Assembly: GCA_017524545.1 (NCBI GenBank)
Contig: JAFXVN010000025.1
Coordinates: 20,933 to 84,932, forward strand
Source of the DNA: Bacteroidaceae bacterium
GTDB lineage: Bacteria > Bacteroidota > Bacteroidia > Bacteroidales > Bacteroidaceae
Direction: 5' to 3'
DNA: 64,000 bases
Shown here: one piece after another, positions 8,332-16,178 of the stretch
How positions within the stretch are numbered: position 1 is the first letter of the stretch
How the letters are laid out: every line of letters begins with the position of its first letter
Notes under the pieces: generated by a model
What the model saw: the letters and a program-made list of their open reading frames with translations, nothing else
Told to the model about the DNA's origin: nothing
Database searches by the model: none
Made by a program: the position numbers and the translations under genes

Positions 8332-9660
8332 TTAAATCTGTGTGAACTTGCCGCTGTGCCATTCCTCCATCATCTTCACGATTTCGAGGGAAATCTTTTC
8401 GCCTATGTAGGCCAGCTTGTTTCGGTTGACAGACTTGACGAAAGAGGCAATCATGCCGGGAATGCCTTCCCCTTCCAGCTGATAGAAGAACCGCTTGTTC
8501 TGGGACGGGTCCTCTGCCCGCACCTCGAAGTAGTCTGTCTTCCACCACGGCGCAGGCACATAGATGTAGCCCTTCGTCCCTCCGATGATGAGCTGGCCTT
8601 CTGCCTTTACGCCCTTGCCCACCTTGACGGAAGCGACGGCATGGGGGAAGGTCCAGTCTATCTTGGTAAAGGTGTCGAAATCGCCAGTTCCCGTGAGAAG
8701 TCGGGACACAACACGCTTTTCCAAGGGGTCGGTCCCCAGAAGCTGGAAGACAGGCAGCATGGCCGTAGGACCCCATGCTGTGAGGCTGTTCCATGTGTGC
8801 TGCATCTCCTTTTTCGTCAGGTCGTCTTGCAGGCTCGTACATACGGCATCGACACTTACGATGTCGCCGATTTTGCCAGTCTTCGCCATCAGTATCATGC
8901 GGGCATACGCAGTGCTGTAGGCCGTCTTGATGCCGGCGTAGAGCACGCAGCCGTTTTCCTCGGCCAGCTCGAAGAGTTCCTTGGCCTGGGCGTGGTTGAG
9001 CGTCAGAGGCGATTCATAGAGCACATGCTTCTTCTGTAGCAGAGCATGTTTTATCTGGTCGTAGTGCTTCGTGGGATGCGAGCGGATGAAGAGTGCATCG
9101 CTATCGTGTACCAAGGCTTCGAAGGATGTGTAGGCAGCAGTGTCCTCCAACCCCTCCTTCCCCTGCATGGGATTCAATGACAGGTACCCTATGACCTCTA
9201 TGCCATTGACATTCCTGCACTCCAAGGCAAACTTGTTGATGACATTGGTGTCACCGACAAGGCCAAACCGCAAGGCATTCTCTTTGCTGCGAATCTCGCT
9301 GCTGGACACACCTTGCGTGCGGTCGAGATAGACCACCTCGCAATACTCCTTCAGGTAATCGAAGACTCCTACCCAGTCGGAGCCTACCGTAAAGATGTCC
9401 ACACCGTACTTCTGGATGTCATCAATCTTCTGCCCCTCGTATTGCTCGATGACAATCTTGTCTGCCAATCCTGTGGCACGCACAGCCTCTATGCGCTCCA
9501 TCAGCGACTGCTGGACATTGATTTTTCCGCGCGATATATCAAAATCATCGCTCGTAACACCGACGATGAGGTAGTCGCCCAGTGCCTTCGCACGTTCCAG
9601 GAGACGAATGTGTCCGTAGTGGAGCAGGTCGTAGGTTCCGTAGGTGATGACTTTCTTCAT
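8332..9660 (-). CDS. Cytidylyltransferase-Gfo/Idh oxidoreductase fusion
   Basis: A 442-aa two-domain enzyme. Residues 1-130 form a glycerol-3-phosphate-type cytidylyltransferase with an intact nucleotide-binding motif (H-Y-G-H in YGTYDLLHYGHIRLL) and the second motif RTQGVSSSEIR. From about residue 132 an NAD(P)-dependent Gfo/Idh/MocA oxidoreductase follows (GLVGDTNVINKFA, then YESPLTLNHAQAKELFELAE, where E-S-P replaces the usual E-K-P). Such fusions occur in surface-glycan loci next to LicD genes, where they are thought to make an activated CDP-alcohol. Here it lies in the phosphonate operon, 25 bases after the transaminase gene, and could supply a CDP-activated polyol or an alternative head group. 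Confidence 0.75.
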   Translation of the reverse strand: MKKVITYGTYDLLHYGHIRLLERAKALGDYLIVGVTSDDFDISRGKINVQQSLMERIEAVRATGLADKIVIEQYEGQKIDDIQKYGVDIFTVGSDWVGVFDYLKEYCEVVYLDRTQGVSSSEIRSKENALRFGLVGDTNVINKFALECRNVNGIEVIGYLSLNPMQGKEGLEDTAAYTSFEALVHDSDALFIRSHPTKHYDQIKHALLQKKHVLYESPLTLNHAQAKELFELAEENGCVLYAGIKTAYSTAYARMILMAKTGKIGDIVSVDAVCTSLQDDLTKKEMQHTWNSLTAWGPTAMLPVFQLLGTDPLEKRVVSRLLTGTGDFDTFTKIDWTFPHAVASVKVGKGVKAEGQLIIGGTKGYIYVPAPWWKTDYFEVRAEDPSQNKRFFYQLEGEGIPGMIASFVKSVNRNKLAYIGEKISLEIVKMMEEWHSGKFTQI

Positions 9661-9685
9661 AGACGTTCTCTTTTAGTAAAACATG

Positions 9686-10804
9686 TTACCCTAAACGAGC
9701 TATGGCTTCCTTCAGCACAGGGATAAAATCCTTGATGTCATCGGGGGTGATGGTTCCTAAGGCGCACAGGCGGAATGTGTTGGTGGTGCTAATCTTTCCG
9801 GGATAAATGGTAAAGCCCCGTTCATAGCAATAATCATGTACCTTCACGAAATCCCACTTTGGATTGTCGGGATAAAGCACAGAAACCACCAGGCCGGACT
9901 GAATGTCATCCCTGATTGCTTCCTTCAATCCCAGCGAAGCCACACCTTCCTTGATGGCCTTGAATACCGCGCGATGGCGTGCAAACTTTGCTTCTTCACC
10001 TTCCTCAAAATACTCTTTCAATGCCTGGATGGTGGCATAGATGGTCTGTACGGGGGGAGTGAAGTGCATCTCGCCAGTCTTCTCGAAATACTCATACTGC
10101 AGGTAGAGGTTGCAGTAGTAGGAACGTGTGGGATAATTCTTTGAAGCCTTGATGATGTCTGTCCTGCCAATGATGAAGGACAAGCCGGACATTGCCATCA
10201 AACCTTTCTGGGCAGAAGCCATGCAGAAATCAACATTGTCCTTTACCACATCGAGCGGAATCATTCCCAAGGACGAGGTGGTGTCGGAGATAAAGATGGC
10301 ACCATATTTGTGAGCCAAAGCACCGATTTCGCGGATGGGATTCAAAACCCCGGTGCCTGTCTCGTGGTGGCAACAATAGACCACAGCCACATCGGGATTG
10401 TCTTTGAGCGTCTGCTCCACCTGATTGAGGTCTGGCTGCTCAAAAACGCTTGACTTCAAATCAATGCATGGAATGTGGTACATCTGGCAAACCTCAACGG
10501 CACGGGTGTTGTATGCACCGTTGTTCACCACGAGTATCTTCTTGCCCTCTGGAACGAGGGAGTTGATGCAGATGTCGATGTTGATGGTGCCAGAACCGCA
10601 GAACAGGACAGATGTGTACTGGTCTGCAGGGGCATGAACCACTTTCAGCAAATCATCGCGCAGACCTTTCATCAGACCTGCAAACTCCTTTTCGCGAGGG
10701 CAAATGTCGGGAACCACCTGTGCCATTTTCACCGTGTCGGTGGTGGTGGCTGGTCCGGGGTTCAATAATACGTTTCTTTTGATGTCTATATTGTTCATCG
10801 TCAT
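9686..10804 (-). CDS. phnW: 2-aminoethylphosphonate transaminase-like enzyme
   Basis: PLP-dependent class V aminotransferase (372 aa from ATG 10804). That start overlaps the upstream stop (ATGA) and is preferred over a longer frame that would run through the previous gene. It starts with the hallmark LLNPGPATTT and contains the substrate motif F-C-G-S-G-T-I-N, the PLP-ring aspartate in FISDTTSSLG and the Schiff-base lysine in ASAQKGLMA. This signature set is typical of PhnW-like enzymes, which interconvert phosphonoacetaldehyde and 2-aminoethylphosphonate. With PEP mutase and phosphonopyruvate decarboxylase encoded just upstream, the biosynthetic direction is expected: amination of phosphonoacetaldehyde to give aminoethylphosphonate. 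Confidence 0.85.
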   Translation of the reverse strand: MTMNNIDIKRNVLLNPGPATTTDTVKMAQVVPDICPREKEFAGLMKGLRDDLLKVVHAPADQYTSVLFCGSGTINIDICINSLVPEGKKILVVNNGAYNTRAVEVCQMYHIPCIDLKSSVFEQPDLNQVEQTLKDNPDVAVVYCCHHETGTGVLNPIREIGALAHKYGAIFISDTTSSLGMIPLDVVKDNVDFCMASAQKGLMAMSGLSFIIGRTDIIKASKNYPTRSYYCNLYLQYEYFEKTGEMHFTPPVQTIYATIQALKEYFEEGEEAKFARHRAVFKAIKEGVASLGLKEAIRDDIQSGLVVSVLYPDNPKWDFVKVHDYCYERGFTIYPGKISTTNTFRLCALGTITPDDIKDFIPVLKEAIARLG

Positions 10805-11523
10805 GTCAAATGTGGTAAAATATGTTCTTCTGCGTATGCCAGATCGTCGGGGTCGTCGATTTCGTACCAATATAGGTCAGCCTCGTTCAGCACATAAACG
10901 CGGCTCCCGCCCTGTGCCATGGAAAGTATCTCATACTCGTAACCAAGTTTCGGCTTTTCTGCAACCTTGGATGCATAGTCGCTGCACATAGCCTTGTAGA
11001 AAGCATTGGACAGCTTATGGATGCCCACAAGTTCTCCCTTGGCTTCCAGTTGGGTCTTGTCTGTCGAGCACATGGTCAGCTGGTGCGTGCCGTCGTATGC
11101 CACATAATACTGGTCTTGGAACTTGGTCACGGGGGTTATCAGCATGATGGTAGGCTCTTCATGTTCAAGCAGCGAACTGATGGCCTTGCGCTCAAACACT
11201 AGGTCGGATTCCAACAGCAGAAAGTCGTCGCCAGCAACAGCCTCTCGACAGTTGTAGAGGGTGTACATACTGTTGGTTTCCGCATAGCGCGGTGAGAACA
11301 CACATTCTATTTGAGGGTATTGTTCTGCAAGTTCCTCGTACGTCTCTTTGTGGTAGCCTGTGCCAATGATGATGCGTTCGATGCCGCAATCAAGAAGCGT
11401 ACGGATGCTGCGCTCAATCATAGACACGCCTCCGCATTCTATGAACCCCTTGGGCTTTAGCTCTGTATATTGACCAAATCGGGTGCCAAGGCCTGCGGCC
11501 ATAATGACGGCTGTTTTTATCAT
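10801..11523 (-). CDS. NTP-transferase, probable phosphonate cytidylyltransferase (PntC/LicC-like)
   Basis: A 240-aa nucleotidyltransferase with the N-terminal signature MAAGLGTRFG and, downstream, the lysine motif L-K-P-K-G-F. The metal-binding aspartate is in LLLESDLVFE (about residue 104) and a second acidic pair in YWYEIDDPDDL near the end. This matches the LicC/PntC group, which makes CDP-choline or CMP-aminoethylphosphonate. In this operon the expected reaction is CTP plus aminoethylphosphonate giving CMP-aminoethylphosphonate, the activated donor for transfer to lipid or glycan. It sits between the decarboxylase (5-base gap) and the transaminase (4-base overlap). A sugar-phosphate substrate cannot be excluded from sequence. 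Confidence 0.8.
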   Translation of the reverse strand: MIKTAVIMAAGLGTRFGQYTELKPKGFIECGGVSMIERSIRTLLDCGIERIIIGTGYHKETYEELAEQYPQIECVFSPRYAETNSMYTLYNCREAVAGDDFLLLESDLVFERKAISSLLEHEEPTIMLITPVTKFQDQYYVAYDGTHQLTMCSTDKTQLEAKGELVGIHKLSNAFYKAMCSDYASKVAEKPKLGYEYEILSMAQGGSRVYVLNEADLYWYEIDDPDDLAYAEEHILPHLT

Positions 11524-11528
11524 GTCCT

Positions 11529-12653
11529 TTACTTTTTGAGGAAGTCCATCAGGGCATCCTTGTTCTGGATAGGTGTTGTGGTAGGGCGACCGAGGTCTTT
11601 GCGGTTTCCTTTCTTGACCTTTACTTCAAGAAGAATCGGACCTTCTGCGCTCAGAGTTGAGAGCTGTTTCTTCAAATCCTCTTTGTTGTCAACACTGATT
11701 GTGGCCTTGTAACCCACAGCCTTTGCCACGGCAGGCAAATCAATCTGCAAGCCTACCGTAGGCTGCCCGCCAACGCTGTCGTGCGCACCGTTGTTGAACA
11801 CGACATGTACATAGTTCTTCGGGGCTTTGTTGGCCACAATAGCCATAGACCCCATGTGCATAATGGCGGCACCGTCGCCGTCGAAGCACCAAACTCTGCG
11901 TTCCGGCTGTGCGAGAGCAATGCCAAGTGCAATCTGCGAGGCGTGACCCATTGAGCCAACAGTCAGAAAATCGCGCTCATGGCCTTGGTTCATGGCTGTG
12001 CGGTACTCAAAGAGTTCACGGCTAATCATACCGGTGGTAGATACGATACAGTCTTTGTCGCCAAGAGCGGCTGCCACAGTCTGAATGGCTTCCTCTCTTG
12101 AAAGGTTAAGGGTGATTGGTGATTGGTTGTTGACCAGCTTATATTCATCGAAGGTGTCTTTCTCAATCACCAGTGCAAAGACTTCCTTGTCGGCAAGGGC
12201 TTTTGCGGCTTTCTCTATCTGCTTTGCAGCTTTGTCTTCCTCTTTTGCAAGAACTTCGTAGTTGATGCCCATCACGTTCAGCAGTCCGGTTGTCACCTTG
12301 CCTTGCTTCACATGCTGCGGCTCGTCGTGAACACCCGGGCGGCCACGCCAGCCAATGAGCAGCAGGACGGGGATGTTATACACTTCCTGGTCGGTGAGCG
12401 AAGCCAGCGGATTGATGATGTTGCCCTCTCCGCTGTTCTGCATATAGACGCAGGCAGGCTTGCCTGTTGCCAGATAGTGACCGGCAGCCAGCCCCACGGC
12501 AGCACCTTCGTTGGCGGCAATGATGTTGTGTGCAGCATCGAAGTGGTCGGTGATGTAGGCACACATATTCTTCAGCAAACTGTCGGGAACACCTGCATAG
12601 CAGTCAATGCCGTTCTCTTTTAACTTCTCTATGAAATACTCGGGTCTAATCAT
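11529..12653 (-). CDS. ppd: Phosphonopyruvate decarboxylase
   Basis: Thiamine diphosphate enzyme that drives phosphonate synthesis by decarboxylating phosphonopyruvate to phosphonoacetaldehyde. The 374 residues are usual for the family. The N-terminal part has the GVPDSLLKNM motif and the ThDP-activating glutamate in AANEGAAVGLAAGHY (about 49). The C-terminal part carries the ThDP/Mg motif CFDGDGAAIMHMG...VFNNGAHDSVGG. The sulfopyruvate-decarboxylase relatives share this fold, but the PEP mutase gene upstream settles the substrate. A stretch coding LVNNQSPITLNLS (about residues 175-187, near 12110-12135) contains a GATTGGTGATTGG tract like the repeats in the gap upstream and may be a tolerated insert. 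A 133-base gap with a large inverted repeat separates it from PEP mutase. Confidence 0.92.
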   Translation of the reverse strand: MIRPEYFIEKLKENGIDCYAGVPDSLLKNMCAYITDHFDAAHNIIAANEGAAVGLAAGHYLATGKPACVYMQNSGEGNIINPLASLTDQEVYNIPVLLLIGWRGRPGVHDEPQHVKQGKVTTGLLNVMGINYEVLAKEEDKAAKQIEKAAKALADKEVFALVIEKDTFDEYKLVNNQSPITLNLSREEAIQTVAAALGDKDCIVSTTGMISRELFEYRTAMNQGHERDFLTVGSMGHASQIALGIALAQPERRVWCFDGDGAAIMHMGSMAIVANKAPKNYVHVVFNNGAHDSVGGQPTVGLQIDLPAVAKAVGYKATISVDNKEDLKKQLSTLSAEGPILLEVKVKKGNRKDLGRPTTTPIQNKDALMDFLKK

Positions 12654-12660
12654 TTTTGAG

Positions 12661-12782
12661 TGTTTATTGGTTATTGGTTATAGGTTATTGTTTATGGGTT
12701 ATTCACCTTGATTGTCAAAGTGGTTTTTGAGGCCTTTTCCTTCCGCCTTCAATAACCTATAACCTATAACCAATAACCATTA
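12661..12782. repeat. Long imperfect inverted repeat of GGTTATTGG units
   Basis: GGTTATTGGTTATAGGTTAT (from about 12668) is answered by AACCTATAACCTATAACC and CAATAACC (12751-12779), with about 57 bases of unique sequence between. It fills the gap between the PEP mutase and decarboxylase genes and could form a long hairpin in the operon RNA, working as an attenuator or an RNA-processing site. Confidence 0.75.
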
Positions 12783-12786
12783 AATT

Positions 12787-14097
12787 TTATTTCTTTTTTG
12801 TTCCGGGGATGAGGTTTAGTATCTCCTTGATGGGCATACAGTATTCCTCGGATGCCTCCAGGCAGCGGGTGGTTTCAAGGATTCGCTCTGCGCACTTCAC
12901 CATAGCAGGATAAGCACTGCGTAGCATGTGGTTGGCATAGATTACGATGTTAATGCCCCAGCCGGCCAGTTCCTCCTCGGTGAACTGTGCGTAGGTGGTA
13001 GGCACGGCCACAATGGGCGTGTGATTGTCCTTCTCGCGGAAACGCTGGCAGAACTCTTTGATGTCCATGCCGTCCTTGTTCTTGGAGTGAATCATAATGC
13101 CGTCCGCGCCTGCGGCCACGTATGCAAAGGCACGTTCCAAAGCGTCCTCGACAGGCTTACCGGCAATCAAGGACTCGATGCGGGCAATAATCATAAAGTC
13201 GCGTGTGACCTGTGCTTCCTTGCCGGCCTTGATTTTCGCACAGAAGCCTTCTATTGTGTCCTGCGTCTGAATGGCATCGGTTCCAAACAGGGAATTCTGC
13301 TTTAAGCCCACCTTGTCCTCAATGATAATGGCACTTACGCCCAGACGCTCCAGCGTGCGCACGGTGAACACAAAGTGCTCAGTCTTTCCACCTGTGTCAC
13401 CGTCGTAGATAACAGGTTTGGTGGTAACTTCGAGAGAGTCGTTGAGGTCGTGCAGACGGGTTGTGAGGTCAACAGCCTCAATGTCGGGCTTTCCCTTGCT
13501 GGTGGAGTCTGTAAGTGAACTGGCCCACATGCCGTCGAAGCTACGCACTTCGTTCCCCACCTCTACCTTGGTGTGCTCAATGATGAGGCCAGTCAAGCCG
13601 CAGTGCGATTCCATGATTCGGACAATAGGTTTGGCCGAAATCAGGCGGCGCAGACTCTTCAAGCGTGCCTGGGGCGTTGTGCCAAGGGACTCTAATTCTT
13701 CTGCCAGCCCGCTGGAGGTGATACCTTTGGTGTAGGGGATTTCAATCACCTGGCCACCGATTGCCTCCATCACCTTGAACACCTCTTCGCGGATGTACTT
13801 GTCCGGACCCTCCTGCCAATCGTCACCGTGGATGATATAGTCGGGCTTGTACTTCACCAGATTGGGGACATAGCTCCAGTCGTCTTGCGGCACAACGTCG
13901 GCGACCCCGTGAATGGAGCGCACCACTGTCTCGCGCTGCTCGTAAGTCAGATAGGGGATTCTTTTGTGTGTCGCGATTGCTTTGTCCGTGAAAAGGCCGA
14001 TGATTACATCTCCGTATTCGGCACCCTTGTTAATGATATTGATGAGGCCAGGGTGCATGATGTCGGCAATCATGCCGAGGTAAACTTTCTTTGCCAT
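12787..14097 (-). CDS. pepM: Phosphoenolpyruvate mutase with N-terminal nucleotidyltransferase-like domain
   Basis: The committing enzyme of phosphonate synthesis, which rearranges phosphoenolpyruvate to phosphonopyruvate and forms the C-P bond. At 436 aa it has two domains. Residues 1-135 are cytidylyltransferase-like, but the HxGH motif reads H-P-G-L (15-18) and the second motif is TKGITSSGL, so nucleotidyl transfer is doubtful. Residues 148-430 form the isocitrate-lyase-like mutase with the diagnostic EDKVGLKQNS (260-269), which matches the PepM consensus EDKxGxKxxS exactly. The same N-terminal fusion is known in other PEP mutases. Its start overlaps the upstream stop by one base (TAATG). 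Confidence 0.95.
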   Translation of the reverse strand: MAKKVYLGMIADIMHPGLINIINKGAEYGDVIIGLFTDKAIATHKRIPYLTYEQRETVVRSIHGVADVVPQDDWSYVPNLVKYKPDYIIHGDDWQEGPDKYIREEVFKVMEAIGGQVIEIPYTKGITSSGLAEELESLGTTPQARLKSLRRLISAKPIVRIMESHCGLTGLIIEHTKVEVGNEVRSFDGMWASSLTDSTSKGKPDIEAVDLTTRLHDLNDSLEVTTKPVIYDGDTGGKTEHFVFTVRTLERLGVSAIIIEDKVGLKQNSLFGTDAIQTQDTIEGFCAKIKAGKEAQVTRDFMIIARIESLIAGKPVEDALERAFAYVAAGADGIMIHSKNKDGMDIKEFCQRFREKDNHTPIVAVPTTYAQFTEEELAGWGINIVIYANHMLRSAYPAMVKCAERILETTRCLEASEEYCMPIKEILNLIPGTKKK

Positions 14098-15152
14098 TAT
14101 TCGTATTTGCCTTTATGTTTAACTTTTATCAGAGCTATGCCAATGGCACCCCATACAATTTGGCGCACACGGGCAATGATGCTCACGAAGAAACCGATCT
14201 CACCAGTCAGCCCCAATGCCGTTGTTGATACGGCATAGCCTAATTCCTGTACGCCCAATTGAAATGGCAGGAAGCCAACGATGTTGGCACACCAGGATGT
14301 GATGGCCTCCACCAGGACACAATGAAGGAAGAGGAGCATGTATCCGCTGAAACCGCCTCCTTCGTCTTTGCCAAAAAGGATGAGCATAAACATCACCTCA
14401 AAACCGAGCATGAGGCGTGCCACATATTCCAAGATAAGCGAACGGTAGAAAGCTTTGCTGTTCTGGCTTTGCAGGGCTGCTATTTGCTGGTCCACATTCT
14501 TGAGCGTTTCGATGTGGCGCTCCAGAAAACGTGCGCTCCAATTCCTGAGTCCGGGAATCTTGCCAATCCATCCGATAACCTTTACCGTCAGTCCGTTTCG
14601 ATAGCCTAAGGAGAAGAAGTAGAATCCGGTCAGGCAGAACAGGGCCAGAAGCATGAGGGCAAAGCCGACGCCCCAGTTCATGGGTAGATTGTCGCCTGCC
14701 AGCACGAGGCCGATGTATAGGAAAATGGACGTGAACCAGAACCAGAAGTGCGAATAGATGTGCATCATCGAATAAAGGATTACCGATGAGGTGGCATGGG
14801 CATTGGAGGTGTCCTTCGTCAGCTCGATGATGCGGTAGGGTTCGCCTCCGAGTCCTCCCACTGGCGTCAGGTTGTTGAGGGCATAGCCGCTTATGGTGAG
14901 GCGGTAGATGCGCCAGAGGCTGACGTGTTCGCCTGGGTCGAGGTTGTTCTTGATTATTTCGCGCCAAGCCAAGGCGTTGACGAAGTAGATGAGAATCCAT
15001 ACAGCCAATATGGGAATCATCCAATAGCCTGCCTTGAGAATCATATCCTTCAGGTCGCGGAAGTTCACGTCGAAGGTGTAAACCGTGACGACAATCATCA
15101 CGATTCCCAAGAGGAACAGGAAGTTGTTTACCCTTTGCTTGGTGATTTTCAT
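14097..15152 (-). CDS. LPG_synthase_TM / UPF0104-type membrane protein, possible flippase
   Basis: Integral membrane protein of 351 residues with about eight hydrophobic segments. It carries the family signature G-Y-A-L-N-N-L-T-P-V-G-G-L-G-G-E-P (about 91-107), an R-E-I motif before it, and the C-terminal LPFQLGVQELGY. These are features of the AglD/UPF0104 family, related to the flippase part of MprF. Members move or modify lipid-linked intermediates. In this operon it could flip an aminoethylphosphonate-bearing lipid across the inner membrane. Four-base overlap with the CDP-alcohol phosphotransferase gene and one-base overlap with pepM show tight coupling. Confidence 0.72.
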   Translation of the reverse strand: MKITKQRVNNFLFLLGIVMIVVTVYTFDVNFRDLKDMILKAGYWMIPILAVWILIYFVNALAWREIIKNNLDPGEHVSLWRIYRLTISGYALNNLTPVGGLGGEPYRIIELTKDTSNAHATSSVILYSMMHIYSHFWFWFTSIFLYIGLVLAGDNLPMNWGVGFALMLLALFCLTGFYFFSLGYRNGLTVKVIGWIGKIPGLRNWSARFLERHIETLKNVDQQIAALQSQNSKAFYRSLILEYVARLMLGFEVMFMLILFGKDEGGGFSGYMLLFLHCVLVEAITSWCANIVGFLPFQLGVQELGYAVSTTALGLTGEIGFFVSIIARVRQIVWGAIGIALIKVKHKGKYE

Positions 15153-16168
15153 AGCTCGCGGGTTACTTTTTCACAGAAAGCTTCGTGTCTCTTTATTGTG
15201 TAGAGGGTTCCCAGACCGAGCACTACAGACTCGAAAAGGAAATGACCCAATGGGAAGTCTATCAGGGAAAAGAAGGCCAGCGAGAGCGCCCTGTACTGGA
15301 ATCCCGTGAAGTCCAGGTGGATGATGGGCAGGGAGTAGTCGTGAAGTTTCTTCCGCACATCCTCTGGCATGTTGCTTATGCTGCCGTATTTCTCCTTCAA
15401 CTTCGCGAGAAGCTTTTGGAGCTTGGGCGTAGTGCGCTCTTGCTTCTTTGTGTAGCCGACGTAGGTTTTCATAAACAGACGCTCCCACCACTTGGCATCT
15501 TTTGGGAGCTGGTCGTAGGCCTGTTGCTGTGCGACAGAGTTGTCGAGTTCTGTCCCGTTTGCCTCTTTTGAGAAGAGCAGGTGGACTTGCACATAGTAGT
15601 CGCCGACGCGCTGCTGCCCTCCGCATCCTGCGAATCCGGAGTAGAAGGTCAGTACAAGCACCGCAAGCCCATAGATGAGAGCGTTCTGTGCGGTATCGTC
15701 TATGCCGAACCAGCCAAATTCCATACTGTGGTGCTGATAGATGCGCCAGGCCAAGCCGAGGTAAATAGGTATCATCCAGACGAAGCCCGCTGCGCCGTCC
15801 AGGATGCGCCCTACACGCGACCTCTTTCCAGAGAGGCGTGCCAGTTGTCCGTCGGTGTTGTCAAGCAAGTCTGCCCAGAAGAGCATTCCAATCGCAATGA
15901 TATTGAAGGCCACGCCCATCATCTTGTCTGCCTGCTCCCCATATCCGTAGTACCAGCTTCCGCTCATAAAGAACCAAGTGCTGCCGGCACCTAAAATCAT
16001 GGACAGGATGGTGATGGTGTTGGGGTGAATGTCCAGCTTGTTGGCGAACCATGCCAGGTAGAAACCGGTGCGGCGCATGACATTCAGCTCAAACCAAGAA
16101 CTGATTTCGGTGGATTTCATCGAAGCCAGAAACGATTCACTCAGAGATTTCTTTGATGTCATTTTCAA
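15149..16168 (-). CDS. CDP-alcohol phosphatidyltransferase-family membrane enzyme, last Asp missing
   Basis: Membrane enzyme (339 aa) of the family that transfers a phospho-alcohol from a CDP/CMP donor. The motif D-x2-D-G-x2-A-R-x8-G-x3-D-x3-D is present as D103, D106-G107, A110-R111, G120 and D124, but residue 128 is Gly (GRILDGAAG) where the catalytic-base Asp is expected; the codons GAC GGC GCA GCG GGC confirm this. A soluble, charged insert (about 195-280) separates the last membrane segments, making it longer than phosphatidylglycerol-phosphate synthases. Context suggests CMP-aminoethylphosphonate as donor and a lipid as acceptor, giving a phosphonolipid. With the altered active site, inactivity or a different mechanism must be kept open. 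Confidence 0.75.
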   Translation of the reverse strand: MKMTSKKSLSESFLASMKSTEISSWFELNVMRRTGFYLAWFANKLDIHPNTITILSMILGAGSTWFFMSGSWYYGYGEQADKMMGVAFNIIAIGMLFWADLLDNTDGQLARLSGKRSRVGRILDGAAGFVWMIPIYLGLAWRIYQHHSMEFGWFGIDDTAQNALIYGLAVLVLTFYSGFAGCGGQQRVGDYYVQVHLLFSKEANGTELDNSVAQQQAYDQLPKDAKWWERLFMKTYVGYTKKQERTTPKLQKLLAKLKEKYGSISNMPEDVRKKLHDYSLPIIHLDFTGFQYRALSLAFFSLIDFPLGHFLFESVVLGLGTLYTIKRHEAFCEKVTREL

Positions 16169-16178
16169 TTATTAAATT

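Noticed and set aside
9146-9175. Element-like CCCCTCCTTCCCCTGCATGG stretch in the cytidylyltransferase-oxidoreductase gene
   Set aside because: No inverted arm is present, so it may be chance.
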